Source: Phanerodontia chrysosporium (lineage: Eukaryota > Basidiomycota > Agaricomycetes > Polyporales > Phanerochaetaceae). From it: a stretch of 64,000 nucleotides of DNA. Positions 53,961 to 64,000 of this stretch are shown one piece after another. Below the pieces are notes generated by a model. That model was not told where the DNA came from. It was given only the letters and a program-made list of their open reading frames with translations, and ran no database searches. The stretch is taken from the NCBI GenBank assembly GCA_001910725.1, contig MJGA01000011.1:682001-746000 (forward strand). Direction: 5' to 3'. How positions within the stretch are numbered: position 1 is the first letter of the stretch; each line of letters opens with the position of its first letter. A program made the position numbers and the translations under genes.

Positions 53961-56190
53961 GAAACGATTTGACTAAGCACTGTCATTAGTTGGGGTCTTT
54001 TCTGGAGTATCTGCGCCTTTGTACACTCAGGGGTGGGCTATAAATCCCAATAAAATGCGCAAATAATCTGCGGCCATGTATTTCATTGGGCTACAGTTTG
54101 ATCGCATCTGCCAAGAAAGGCAACACGGCGCGGTGACTCGATTTCTACTTCTAAAATCGAAATAAATTAAGTAGCATCCTCAACTCTGCCAGTGGCTTTT
54201 GGATGGTGTACATATATGGAAAGGAATGTCTGATATAGTGCCAAACTTTGTATAAACTGTAAAGCAAACTCTTATGGCAGGAAAGGCTCTGTAATGCTTA
54301 ATATCATGTGAAATTGGATATTTATTCTATTCTTTGTATATATAGGCCTAGAGCTGTATATACAGAGTATGGCTGCTATCTGCATACTATGTATATATGG
54401 CTGCTATACTATAGCACTGACTCTAGCAATTTCGGCAGAACATAGGCTGTGGATGAAGCTTAATCTATTTATTTCGCAGTTTTCAATAAATATATTTGTA
54501 TAGCCTCACCAAGGAGGGGCCCTTTCAGAATATAATTGTTCATGATAGCAGCCATCCATGCATGCGCGCTATATTATACCTGGGAATATACATAGTCTTG
54601 CAAGGATGAGCTAGCTACATCTTCCATCAGAGAAGCTTTTAACAGATAATTATATTACTGTATATAATATCATATTTTATAAGGGGTATTAGAGTGCAGT
54701 GGATGTATGGACATGCAATATACTGTAGATGTTCATTGTAGGAGGTGAACTCGACTACAGGAGTGCTCTGAATCACATTGGTGGTAATAAGTGAGCAACT
54801 AAATGTATTGGAGCAAAGGGAGAACTACTGATCTGGTGATAGTAGGTGAGCAACTGAAGAGCTCAGGGCACTACCCCCACGATTTATATACTATCCTACA
54901 GAGGGGATCAAAGCGAACTAAGAACAAAGGAATGAAAGTGAAAGGGACAAAGGAAAAGAGTACAAAGGGACTTCTTTGTCAGTGGCCCATGAGGGCCACT
55001 GCACCTGGTCAATCCACTGGGCCACTGAGAGCCGCTGAGTGCAGAGGGGTAGTTGCATCACAAAGGACACAACTAACAATAGACATATTTTTGAGTGAAT
55101 TCACAAGATCTATATGACTGGTCAGAGTGCTTTATGATGCTACACTAACTATAATTCAAAACACCAACTGAACAATAGGTATAACATGTATAGACTCACT
55201 CTTCCAACTGCAACATGTGCTAGATACCTGTATGGCATAAAGATAATCCACTGGCTGGCTTTATAAGGCTTTATCTCGAAGATTGAAGTTTATAATGTCA
55301 TATATTCTCTTTCAGAGGTAACTAAGTCTTTGTTCCTATACAAGGTCTGATGTGGCTCTAATATATATACATACTTTACAGACAAGGTTAGTAAATGTCA
55401 GATGCATTTTGTATCATACAAATGAGCCTAAAATAGGTGCACATCTGAAAATGAAGTAAAAGTGAAGATTACTATAGAAAAAAAATGTTTTGGCCAAAGT
55501 GCTGGTAAATCAAGGCAGAACTCATATACAAGTCTGGATAAAAGAAGATATCATATGCCTGGATGCTCAATAGAACTCGACTAAATAATATAGCAGGCTT
55601 GTAGTCTTTTATGCAATATTTGTTCTGTTATTCTTTATGAATCCTGATAAACTAAGCAATTAGTTTGCTATAGTGTGATGCACTATGGATACAAGAAATT
55701 CAAAGTTGATGAAAGATTATATACTACAATCAAAGAGTGCAGAGCCAGGGTTAGGATTAAGAGTTGAGGCATTTGACTTTTCGTATTAAATGTCAAGAAA
55801 GAAGTGAGCATGTATAGTGGCACTAAAAATAACACAATGAAACTAGACCTCTTGGCATGCATCAGCCTCTAAATATTTGTATATACATGTATAACATTAA
55901 TTAAATGCATGTAATATTCATATATAACATAAAGTGTGCATACCCGAAATTGTAATTAATGAAAGGTTTACTGTGGCAAATATGGCTCTGCAAAACAAGT
56001 CACCAATTTAATCCTTTGAATATACATCACCCATTCTGCTCAGTGCAACAAACAGCACTGCCAAAAACCCTAGTGCTAATTCTATTACATTATTTATAAA
56101 AGCCACTGTATTTCAAATATACTATTTATTTTAGTACTCACACATGAAGAAATCGTACTCGCCGACTTACGGCCTACACTGACCTAGTTC
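53961..56190. other. AT-rich DNA around a solo copia LTR
   Basis: No gene seen outside the solo LTR at 54730-55078. Very AT-rich, with many TATATA and CATGTATA runs, probably heavily decayed transposon sequence. Confidence 0.5.
54730..55078 (-). mobile_element. Solo copia LTR, minus orientation
   Basis: 349 bp related along its whole length to the copia LTR at 58850-59209 but in reverse. Ends are TGTTAG and GAACA in element sense. Flanks GTAGA (54725-54729) and ATAGA (55079-55083) look like a 5 bp target duplication with one transition. This copy fixes the LTR end at GAACA. Confidence 0.8.
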
Positions 56191-56199
56191 AGATGACAC

Positions 56200-57125
56200 G
56201 GGTGGAGTAGATATGTCGAACATCATTTTAAAGAATGGCGTAGTCTACCTGCAATTTTTTTTGATTGTATGCATTTGGAAAATATTCATCACCACTTTTC
56301 TCCCCCACCTGATCTTGATTTGGACCTGGCTGATGAAGATAGGATTGAGCACGCTGGGTAAACGACTATCATATGCTCAACAATAACACCATTTCTGACT
56401 GACATCTGCTACCCTCCATCAATGAAATTTTTAGTGACTGCACGAAGGGGAAGATCTTTGAAAAACTCGATATGACAAATTTCTTCTTTCAAATATGCAT
56501 ACACCCTGACAACGTGGCTTATACTGCAATGACCGCACCCTTTGGGTTATATGAGTAGTTTGTCATATCACAAGACTGCTGCAACACATCTGCCACACAC
56601 CAGTGGTGCATGTTCCAGACATTGCACCATCCAATCAACATGGTGTGTTATGTCTATTTTGATGACATCATTATCTGGTCACAGATGATTAACAAGTATC
56701 ACGCTCATGTTGAGCTCATCTTCAACACCCTCCAGGTGAACAGTTTATATGTGTCCTGGAAGAAAACTCACCTCTTTGCCAATGAGGTTAAATTCCTCAA
56801 ACACCGTGTCTTGATGTGAAGTATCAAGGCTGACAATTCTAAAGTCGAACAAGTACTAAAGTGGCAGATTCCATAGAGTGCTTCGAATGTTCAATCTTTT
56901 CTTGGCATTGTTCATTATTTTGACAAGTTTTTACCTAACTTTGCAGAACACACCCATTTGCTCGCACCACGAATACACAAGAATGTCGACTGCATGTGGC
57001 TGGACTGGACCGCCATTCATTAAGAGGCCTTTGACGCTATCAAGACCTTGATCATCTCTCGCAAGTGTCTCACCACGATTGATCACAATAACCTCAAATG
57101 CGAGAACGTACATGAAACAGAATGC
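56200..57125 (+). pseudogene. Gypsy reverse transcriptase fragment
   Basis: Plus-strand frame fragments: IFEKLDMTNFFFQICIHPDN, MTAPFGLYE, MVCYVYFDDIIIWSQMINKY (catalytic FDD at about 56650), KTHLFANEVKFLKHRV, VQSFLGIVHYFDKFLPNFAE, then HTHLLAPRIHKNVDCMWLDW. Several stops. It breaks off near 57125, at the RNase H start. It may be the other half of the gag-protease remnant at 47300-48690. Confidence 0.75.
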
Positions 57126-57554
57126 TCTGGTTGGGCACCGTGCCGTGCCGTCCTGCACCACACGGCACCGCACCGGTCTGACATAGGGGCGTAATTAGAC
57201 CAAATGCAGTGATATACAAAAGTAGACAGAATGTCCAAAATGAAAATGAGAGGCTGAATATGGAAGTGAACCGAAACAGTGGTGGAGTCTGAAGGGATGG
57301 CTCCATGTCTGAGCTGCGATGACAAAACAGGTGATCCGCAATCTGCATGACGGAGGCGGAGGGCGGGAAGGCCAAAGTGGAAATGAGTCGGTGGGGTTGG
57401 CGGAAGGAGAACGAAGCAGTACAATGGAAAGTACGCCAGCATGGAAGGCTGCGAGGTACGACAGAGAATAAAGATGGTGCAGCAGGGCGTCGGTCGGTCC
57501 CCCAGTGTTACCTCCCCCCTCCCACCACCGTTCGCCGTCGTCGTCGTCGTTATC

Positions 57555-58849
57555 ATGGTCAACATCATCAACCTGTTTGCGATAGATGCCCTCATAGATG
57601 TTTTCCAGTGTGCAGCGACCCATCCTGGCTTTCTCAAGCGTATTACGCTGTCGCAGATCTTCAGGTTCATCCGCCAGGTTGCGCTCATCAGAAACGACAT
57701 CCTTTCTGCCCAGGACTGCAACTACTCTCCCTCTTCCCCTTCTCCCGCTCTGCCTCCGCCTGTCTTGACAGTCCTCGCCATGTCGCTCAACCTCAGCAAG
57801 GACGACATGTCCCTGTGTTGGGACTTGTTCAAGCTGCTCGCCTGGAACCTCGCCTACACTGATGCTTTGCAGCAGGACCCAGCTGATGCCCTTCAGGAGA
57901 CGGGCCATGCGTTTCATCTTTGTGAGCCCATGTTCGTTTGGCAGTTCGTTGTGCTTTCATACTTACAGCCATACAGCTAGCACTTCTTTGTATCCTTCTA
58001 TGCACTGGTGTCAGAACTCAGCCTGTGCCAAGGCAGTCCTGCTGAAGAAGGCCGAGAAGCAAGAGGTTATCTTGTTTACGCTTGACCGTGGCGTCATCCC
58101 AGCAGTCTCGGTTCATCTGTATTGCCCGAGTAGGTATTTTAGCCATCCCTTCACCTTGGGTACTCACACTTTGCAACAGCGTGTAACACAAATTATCACC
58201 ACAACTTTTCAGTCAAAGGCGAGGCTGACGAACCAGCATCAACCAAGACATACTATCGCACATTCTACGAAGATTCCAATCAGATCAATGCTTTGCAGGT
58301 TGGTGAGCACCACTTCATGGAACGTAAACTTGCCGAGGTATGGATCAACCTAATGCTGACGTGTTGGTAAGTATGTCTTTTTACTTGTTCGATAGAGCAC
58401 TCACATGTGTCAGGGTCTCCGCCACCGGATGTGCAACGGTCTATAACAACGTCCTCGCTCGGCACCCGCGCGATGTCGCATTCCCTCCTGATTGGCCTTT
58501 GAACCCGAACCTTCGTGTCGAGCACGTTTGGAACGCGGTAGTCATTCTCTCCCTCCTAGGATTCCACACGGTTGCCAAGACTCGCCTTCGTGTCCTGCAC
58601 GATGGACTCCAGCGGGATCGATTCACGGACGCGATGAAATTTCGCAACGCGTTCTACCGCATGTACAGTCTCCCCGATCATGCACATTTCTGCACGAAGT
58701 GTGTGCGATTCAAGTACGACGACAATGGCGTGCCGATTTGTACGTGGTTGAGGTCATACGGTGGGATCCGCGCATCTGATCTGCCTTCGCAGCGCGAACA
58801 TCTTGCGTAATCGTCGATGGCGTCACTCCTGGACATCCGTGCTGCTTGG
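57555..58849 (+). pseudogene. CxC5/CxC6 cysteine-cluster gene (KDZ-transposase-associated), cut by copia
   Basis: Agaricomycete protein with CxC5 and CxC6 cysteine clusters, domains found next to or fused with KDZ-superfamily transposases. Start taken at ATG 57555 (MVNIINLFAIDALIDVF); the frame is open to 57441. Exon 1 runs to about 57970 (RITLSQIFRFIRQVALIRND, CWDLFKLLAWNLAYTDALQQ). The CxC5 part has CQNSACAKAVLLKKAEKQEV, RGVIPAVSVHLYCP, TNYHHNFSVKGEADEP, YYRTFYEDSNQINALQVGEH. Later exons have VSATGCATVYNNVLARHPRD and HAFRNAFYRM-like text ending HFCTKCVRFKYDDNGVPI. The last exon (58795 on) gives VIVDGVTPGHPCCL, the start of CxC6, and stops at 58849 where the copia LTR begins. Four introns are inferred. 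The remainder probably lies beyond the window. Confidence 0.75.
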
Positions 58850-59209
58850 TGTTAGTTGTGTCCTTTGTGATGCAACCACTTCTCTGCCCTCAGTGGCACT
58901 CAGTGGCCCAGTGCAGTGGCCAGGAGCATTGACCATGTGCAGTGGCCCTCATGGGCCACTGACAAAGGACTTGCTTTGTACTTCTTCCTTTGTCTCTTTT
59001 CGCTTTTGTTCCTTTGTCCTTAGTTAAGACTCCGACTTGTAGGATAGTATATAAACCCTGGGGGTAGTGCCTGAGCCCTTCAGTTGCTCACCCACTACCA
59101 CCAGGTCAGTAGTTCTGCCTTCGCTCCAATACACTTAGTTGCTCACCCACTACCACCAGTGTGATTCAGGGCACTCCTGTAGTCGAGTTTAGCTCCTACA
59201 TTGAACAGG
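58850..59209 (+). repeat. Copia 5' LTR
   Basis: 360 bp, TGTTAG...GAACA. TATATAAA at about 59048. Internal inverted repeat AGTGGCCC/GGGCCACT around TCAT, and a repeated TTGCTCACCCACTACCACCA block (about 59085 and 59140). Confidence 0.85.
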
Positions 59210-59238
59210 TTATGAGCCCCGCGCTCTAACTGCGCCAC
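59210..59238 (+). other. Copia primer-binding site for half tRNA-Met
   Basis: Immediately after the LTR the sequence starts GGTTATGAGCCC. Its complement reads GGGCTCATAACC, the anticodon arm of initiator tRNA-Met, and the match continues into the D arm. This is the primer geometry known for Drosophila copia. Confidence 0.75.
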
Positions 59239-59492
59239 AACATCCCCAACATCGCCTTCACAAGGGCCACACATCCCCCAATCGCTATCCCTCGCTTCCA
59301 GCACGTCGCTCACGCATTCTACACGCCACCCGCTATCTGTGAAGCCCAACAACGTCGTTATCGACCGCCATCTGCCCCCCAGATCAAGTGATCAGCCTGG
59401 GCCACTCAAGCTTGGACCACCTGTGCCACTCAACCTTGCCACTCGACTTTCCCCCACTTTCACCGCTCTCTCCTCACACCACACCCTTCACC

Positions 59493-62400
59493 ATGTCCTC
59501 AGACACCTCTCACCGCTTCGAGAAGCTCCACGCAGGCAACTACCGCCAATGGAGTGGGAATTGCCTCGCTCTTCTCATGACCAAAGGCTGGTTCCGCCTT
59601 GTCAAGGGCAAGGAGCTGCGCCCCACTGCGGCCGATCCCAAGGCACCTACAGCGGAGGAAGTAGCAGCGATGGAGGCGTTCGATGAGAAGGCAATGAAGG
59701 CAGCCGGTGAGATCTACCTCTCTCTCTCTGAAGAGCAGAAGATCCATGTGCAAGACCACCTCGAAGACCCTGTGAAGATGTGGGCCACCCTCGAGTCTGT
59801 GCACCTGCAGAAGAAGCCTGGCATGCGCTTCAACGCCTGGGAGGAGTTCCTCTCCATCAGGATGGAGGCAAACGAGTCCCTGTCGTCTCTGATGACCAGG
59901 ATTGAAGGCGCCATGCAGAAGGTCAAGAACCTCAGGCCAAACAGCTTCGATCTGGACGAGCTAGACAAGGAACTCACCTGCATGTGCATGATTCGAGCCC
60001 TCCCTGACTCCTACGCCAATTTCGCATCGTCCCTCCAGCTCCTGGACAAGTTCGACAAGGAATCACTCCAGTCCGCCTTTGTCAACGAGGAGGCTCTTCG
60101 TTCTCGCTCTACCGCGCATGGCAGCGCTTCTGTGCTCGCCGCCAACGCCTCCCAGGCCACCAGCAACGCTCCTTGCGCGTACTGCGATATCCCTGGCCAC
60201 TCTCAGGAGCTGTGCTTCCGCTACAAGCGCGACAAGGAGAAGGCACGCCAGGACATCGAAGAGAAGAAGAAGCAGCGCGGCAAGAACAAGCCCAAGGCCA
60301 CCGCCACCGCTGCTGCGGCTCAGGAACTCCCTTCTGAGTCCGCTGGCCAAGCCTCTGTGCGTCACACTGTACACTCTGCCACACCTGAACCCGCCACTCA
60401 CCTCCTCTGGACTGCAGACACTGGGGCCACTTCTCATATGACGCCCCACAAGCACTGGATCCGCAACTACAAGCCTCTCCGGGTCGCTGTGCGCCTTGCT
60501 AACGAGGCCATAGTGTACTCTGAAGGCGTAGGAACGGTGGTGTTTGCTCCAGTAGCCCAGGGGAAGGCAGTGCGCACTGTGGAGTTCAGTAGAGTGTTGC
60601 ATGTACCAGAGCTTGGCTCGAATCTCTTCTCGGTCCTGTATCTCACGTCTCAGCGCGGTTTCAATGTCCATATCTATTCCAAGCACCTCGACTTTGAGCA
60701 CAGCGGCCAGACCCTCTTCACTGCGTCCATTAGGGCCACTTGCACTGCCTACCTCGATGGGACGGTCATTCCAGCCTCAGAGTCCGCCCAGGCCGCCTCC
60801 ATCTCGACGCTCCCCATGGATGAGACCCTCTGGCATCGTCGCTTTGCGCATGCGCACATTCAGAGCATCCGGAGCTTGCTGAAGGACGGCATAGTCACTG
60901 GCATGAAGCTCGACTCCAAGGCAGAAGCGGACCCCATCTGTGAGCCCTGCCTCTCTGGCAAGCTCAACGCTGCGCCCTTTCCCTCGTCGTCCAACAGAGC
61001 CTCCCGGCCACTTCAGCTCATCCACTCTGATGTCCATGGCCCTCTGCCTGTCCGCACCAACTCAGGCTACCGCTACTGGATCACCTTCATCGACGACTCC
61101 ACGCGTCTGCGAGCGGTCATACTGCTCAAGACAAAGGGAGAGGCCACTGCTGCGTTCAAGCAGTTCAAGGCCCATGCAGAGAACCAGACGCAGCAGCGCA
61201 TTGGTGCTCTCAGAGACGACAAGGGCGGCGAGTACATGAGCAAGGAGCTCGAGGACTTCTGCAACGAGCACGGCATCGAGCGGCAGCACACTGTGCGCAA
61301 CAGGCCACAGCAGAACGGTGTGGCGGAGCGGTTTAACCGCGTCCTCTCTGAGGGCATCACCGCCATGCTTGCTGAAGCTGGCCTGCCTCCCTCCTTCTGG
61401 GGCGAGGCTCTGTCCGCCCTGGTACATGTCCTCAACCGATGTCCCACCTCTGCGCTTCCCGGCATTACTCCCTACGAGGCCTTCTATGGCCGCAAGCCGG
61501 ATGTCTCCCATCTGCGCGTTTGGGGCTGCCTCGCCTATGTGCATGTGCAGAAGGACAAGCGAGGTGCGCTGGGTTCACACTCAGAGAAGTCCATCTTCAT
61601 TGGCTACCCTGCTGGCTACAAGGGCTGGAAGTTCTACAACCCAGCCACCAAGCGGGTTACCATCTCAGAGCGCGCCATCTTCGATGAGCGGTACTTCCCT
61701 GGCTTGAAGAACTGGTCGGATATCCCTCCTTTCCGCGCCCACCCTCCCGATAGTGCTACCACGCCGTCTGAACCAGAGTACTACGAGTTTACTACTGGTG
61801 GGGATGCGCCACAGCCTCGCGTTGGGGGGGAGGGCTCTTCTAATGCGCAACCCGAGCCTGCTGCGCCTCCACCTCCACCAGAGCCACAGGCACCAGAACC
61901 AGCACCACCTCGCACACCTTCGCCCATTCCCTCGCCCCAGGCGTCATCTCCAGAGCCTCCAGCCACACCACCTGCTCCCAGGCGAGGCAAGTCAGTCGCC
62001 TCCCGTGGCAGACAGCCACAGCGTGCAGGGCCATCGTCACAGCGCCAGGCAGCATCCCCACCTCGCCGAGGTCGCTCACGGTCGTCAGCTCCTTCTGAGC
62101 CTCAGGCCGGCCCATCTGGCACTCAGCCTTCACTGGCAGAGTCTCGTCCCAGGCGCACCATTAAGCCTCCTGGTGAATGGTGGAAGGTCAAGCCAACCTC
62201 GTCTGGCCAGCCTTCACAGCCTGCTCAGCCAGCTCAGCCAGAGCCCATTGCTGAGGAACCTCGTCAAGAGGAGGACGTCCCACTGTCAGACGCCTCTACA
62301 GACGAGCTCTGCCTCAGGGCTGCAGCTGCAGGTGACACTTGGCCGGATAGCTGGAGTGCTGCGATGAAGCGACCTGATGCAGAGGAATGGAAGAAGGCAG

Positions 62401-63898
62401 CTCATGCTGAGATCGAGGCCTTACTTGCCAATGAGACCTGGGAGCCCTGTGCTCTTCCTCCTGGCAAGAAGGCCATCGCCAACCGCTGGGTCTTTGCGCA
62501 GAAATTCCTCCCTGACGGCGAGCTGGAACGCTACAAGGCCCGCCTAGTAGTCAAGGGCTATGCTCAACGGCCTGGCTTCGACTATGTGGAGACCTTCGCT
62601 CCTACAGCACGAATGGCCTCAATCCGGATCGTCCTTGCGCTGTCTGCACTTGAGGACCTGGACTTGCGCTCCATCGATATCTCCAACGCCTACACCAATG
62701 GCGTACTCGAAGAGGAGGTCTACATGCAGCAACCAGAGGGTTCCACTTTGGCCAACCTGGCGACGTCCTGCGGCTCAGGAAAGCACTGTACGGTCTCAAG
62801 CAAGCTGGGCGCGTCTGGAACAAGACTCTGCACGCCACACTGCGCGACCTAGGCTTTATCCGGCTCAAATCCGACGCCTCGCTCTATCTCTACCGCAGGG
62901 ATGCCACCAGGATCATCATGCCTGTCTTTATCGACGACATTACCATTGCCTCTACTAGTCCTGCTGAGACCGACCGCATTGTGCAACAACTATCCAGCCA
63001 CTACAAGCTGCGCGACCTGGGTCCTACCTCCTTCCTGCTAGGCATTCAGATCACTCGAGACCGCCCCAACCGCCGCATCTCCATTTCGCAGCGTCAGTAC
63101 ATCCTCGACATGCTGGAGAAGTATGGCTTTTCCTCCTGCTCCTCTGTGCAGACACCCATGGATCCTGGCAAGCGGCTGTCTACTGCAGACTGCCCCTCCA
63201 CCCGAGAAGAGCGCGCTGCCGTCCAGAATCTCCCCTACATCAGCGCTGTCGGCTCCCTCATGTACCTCGCCACCTGCACTCGTCCTGACATTGCCTATGC
63301 GGTCTCTGTGCTAGCTCGCTTCAATGCGAACCCTGGCCAGGCCCATTGGCAGGCAGTCAAGCACCTCTTCCGGTATCTCAAGGGTTCTCTCGACCTGCAG
63401 CTCACCTATGGGCCTGCTGCGACGAAAGAGCTCTTTGTGACCTACTCGGATGCTGACTATGCCGGGGACTCTGACACACTGCGCTCAACCGGTGCTTATG
63501 TGGTCATGATGGGCACTGGTGCTGTGGACTGGAGCAGCAAGCTGCAGACTGTGGTGGCCCAGTCCACCACAGAGGCGGAGTACATGGCTGCCAACCAGGC
63601 TGGCCGGGACATTGCCTGGATGCGCAATCTGCTCACAGAGTTTGGCTACAACCTCTCTCACTCGCCATCGACGCTCTACATGGATAACAACTCTGCTATT
63701 GCAGTGGCCAAGAATCCTGAGCACTTTGGGCGATTGAAGCACATGCAGCTGCGCCTCTACTGGCTGCGCGATGTGATAGAGGATGGCCAGATCTCTCCAG
63801 AGTATGTCCAGACTGACCTGATGGTTGCAGACATCCTCACCAAGGCTCTGTCTGTAGCCAAGGTTGCTGCACTCCGTCGCCTTATGGGCTTGCAGTAG
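59493..63898 (+). pseudogene. Copia gag-pol polyprotein, one frameshift in RT
   Basis: Single Gag-Pol frame, ATG at 59493 (MSSDTSHRFEKLHAGNYRQW). Domains in order: Gag with UBN2-type helices (MWATLESVHLQKKPGMRF) and a CCHC knuckle CAYCDIPGHSQELC; protease WTADTGATSHMTP; GAG-pre-integrase (LWHRRFAHAHIQSIRSLL); integrase (HSDVHGPLPVRTNSGYRYW, DDKGGEYMSKELEDFC, RPQQNGVAERFNRVL); Pro/Ser-rich linker; RT (KKAIANRWVFAQKFLPDGEL, GYAQRPGFDYVETFAPTARM); then RT catalytic FIDDITIAS, RNase H with TEAEYMAANQAGRDIAWMRN. At about 62737-62741 one base appears to be missing in the stretch coding QQPEG, so the first frame runs to a stop at 62852 and the rest (62918-63898) is in another frame. Otherwise intact. 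Confidence 0.9.
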
Positions 63899-63952
63899 AT
63901 GTGCTCGATGCGGGAGGAGCCCTGTGCAGAGATGTGCTGCATCAGGGGGGAG

Positions 63953-64000
63953 TGTTAGTTGTGTCCTTTGTGATGCAACCACTTCTCTGCCCTCAGTGGC
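63953..64000 (+). repeat. Copia 3' LTR, first 48 bases
   Basis: Identical over all 48 visible bases to the start of the 5' LTR at 58850; continues beyond the window. Confidence 0.9.

Larger units (their letters stand above)
58850..64000 (+). mobile_element. Young Ty1/copia element, right edge truncated by window
   Basis: 5' LTR 58850-59209, internal region, and the start of the 3' LTR at 63953. The first 48 bases of the two LTRs are identical. Purine tract AGGGGGGAG abuts the 3' LTR. It inserted into the CxC6 exon of the KDZ-associated gene. The left target flank is CTTGG (58845-58849); the right flank is outside the window. Confidence 0.93.

Noticed and set aside
57130..57190. GC-rich palindromic CGTGCCGTGCC region as an origin or terminator
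   Set aside because: Short low-complexity repeat with no supporting context.
58850..59202. Copia LTR ending at CTCCTACA (59202)
   Set aside because: The solo LTR at 54730 shares the next seven bases, and the PBS then abuts the LTR directly.

Overview
The window is nuclear DNA from a filamentous basidiomycete, most likely a wood-decay Agaricomycete of polypore type. The evidence is short GT-AG introns of about 45-65 bp, GC-rich Ser/Pro/Ala-rich proteins, fungal-specific families (PSP1, Mtf2-like, Rgp1, Yfh7), and transposon classes typical of Agaricomycetes (chromoviruses, copia, CxC/KDZ-associated genes). No bacterial-type signals, CRISPR or rRNA genes were seen.

Layout. Positions 1-28400 are a compact, GC-rich genic block: the 3' part of an oligopeptide transporter (+), PSP1 (-), an Mtf2-like mitochondrial protein (-), RGP1 (+), COP9 signalosome subunit 7 (-), an unresolved 3.7 kb stretch with fold-back repeats, a C2H2 zinc-finger protein (+), a GH99-like glycosidase with a long Pro-rich tail (-), a Yfh7-type kinase (+), the small RING gene APC11 (-), a convergent pair of proline-iminopeptidase-like paralogues (+/-; the second has a frameshifted N-terminus), and a bromodomain-BAH (Rsc1/2-like) protein (+). 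Positions 28496-64000 are almost entirely transposon-derived.

The transposon block holds: element 1, a nearly intact Ty3/gypsy chromovirus (28496-36122, minus, GAAAA target duplication, LTRs differing at 4 of 209 bases); element 2, an older decayed chromovirus (37353-46683, minus) with two solo LTRs nested in it (44359-45053, TSD GGCAT; 45930-46456, TSD GTCCC); plus-strand gypsy wreckage (46690-48690 and 56200-57125); a 3.07 kb Tc1/mariner-like DNA transposon (50887-53960); a solo copia LTR (54730-55078); a CxC5/CxC6 (KDZ-transposase-associated) gene; and a young Ty1/copia element that cuts that gene at 58850 and runs off the right edge.

Most interesting points. Both chromoviruses carry a dUTPase domain, but at different places in Pol: between protease and RT in element 1, and after the integrase chromodomain in element 2. 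In both, the sequence just inside the 5' LTR is complementary to an LTR segment about 34 bp downstream of the LTR TATA box, as expected for Tf1/sushi-type self-priming. Element 1 also has a canonical -1 slippery heptamer at the gag/pol junction and an extra ORF after pol that overlaps an open pol frame. The copia element has a primer site matching the 5' half of initiator tRNA-Met. The old elements decay largely through transitions that make TGA/TAG stops, which suggests cytosine deamination.

The genic half is ordinary housekeeping: membrane transport, Rab GEF (Rgp1), ubiquitin-system regulators (CSN7, APC11) and chromatin remodelling. The transposon half looks like a heterochromatic island starting 95 bp downstream of the Rsc1-like stop codon. 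All exon structures were inferred by eye from splice consensus and reading frame, and no database search was run.
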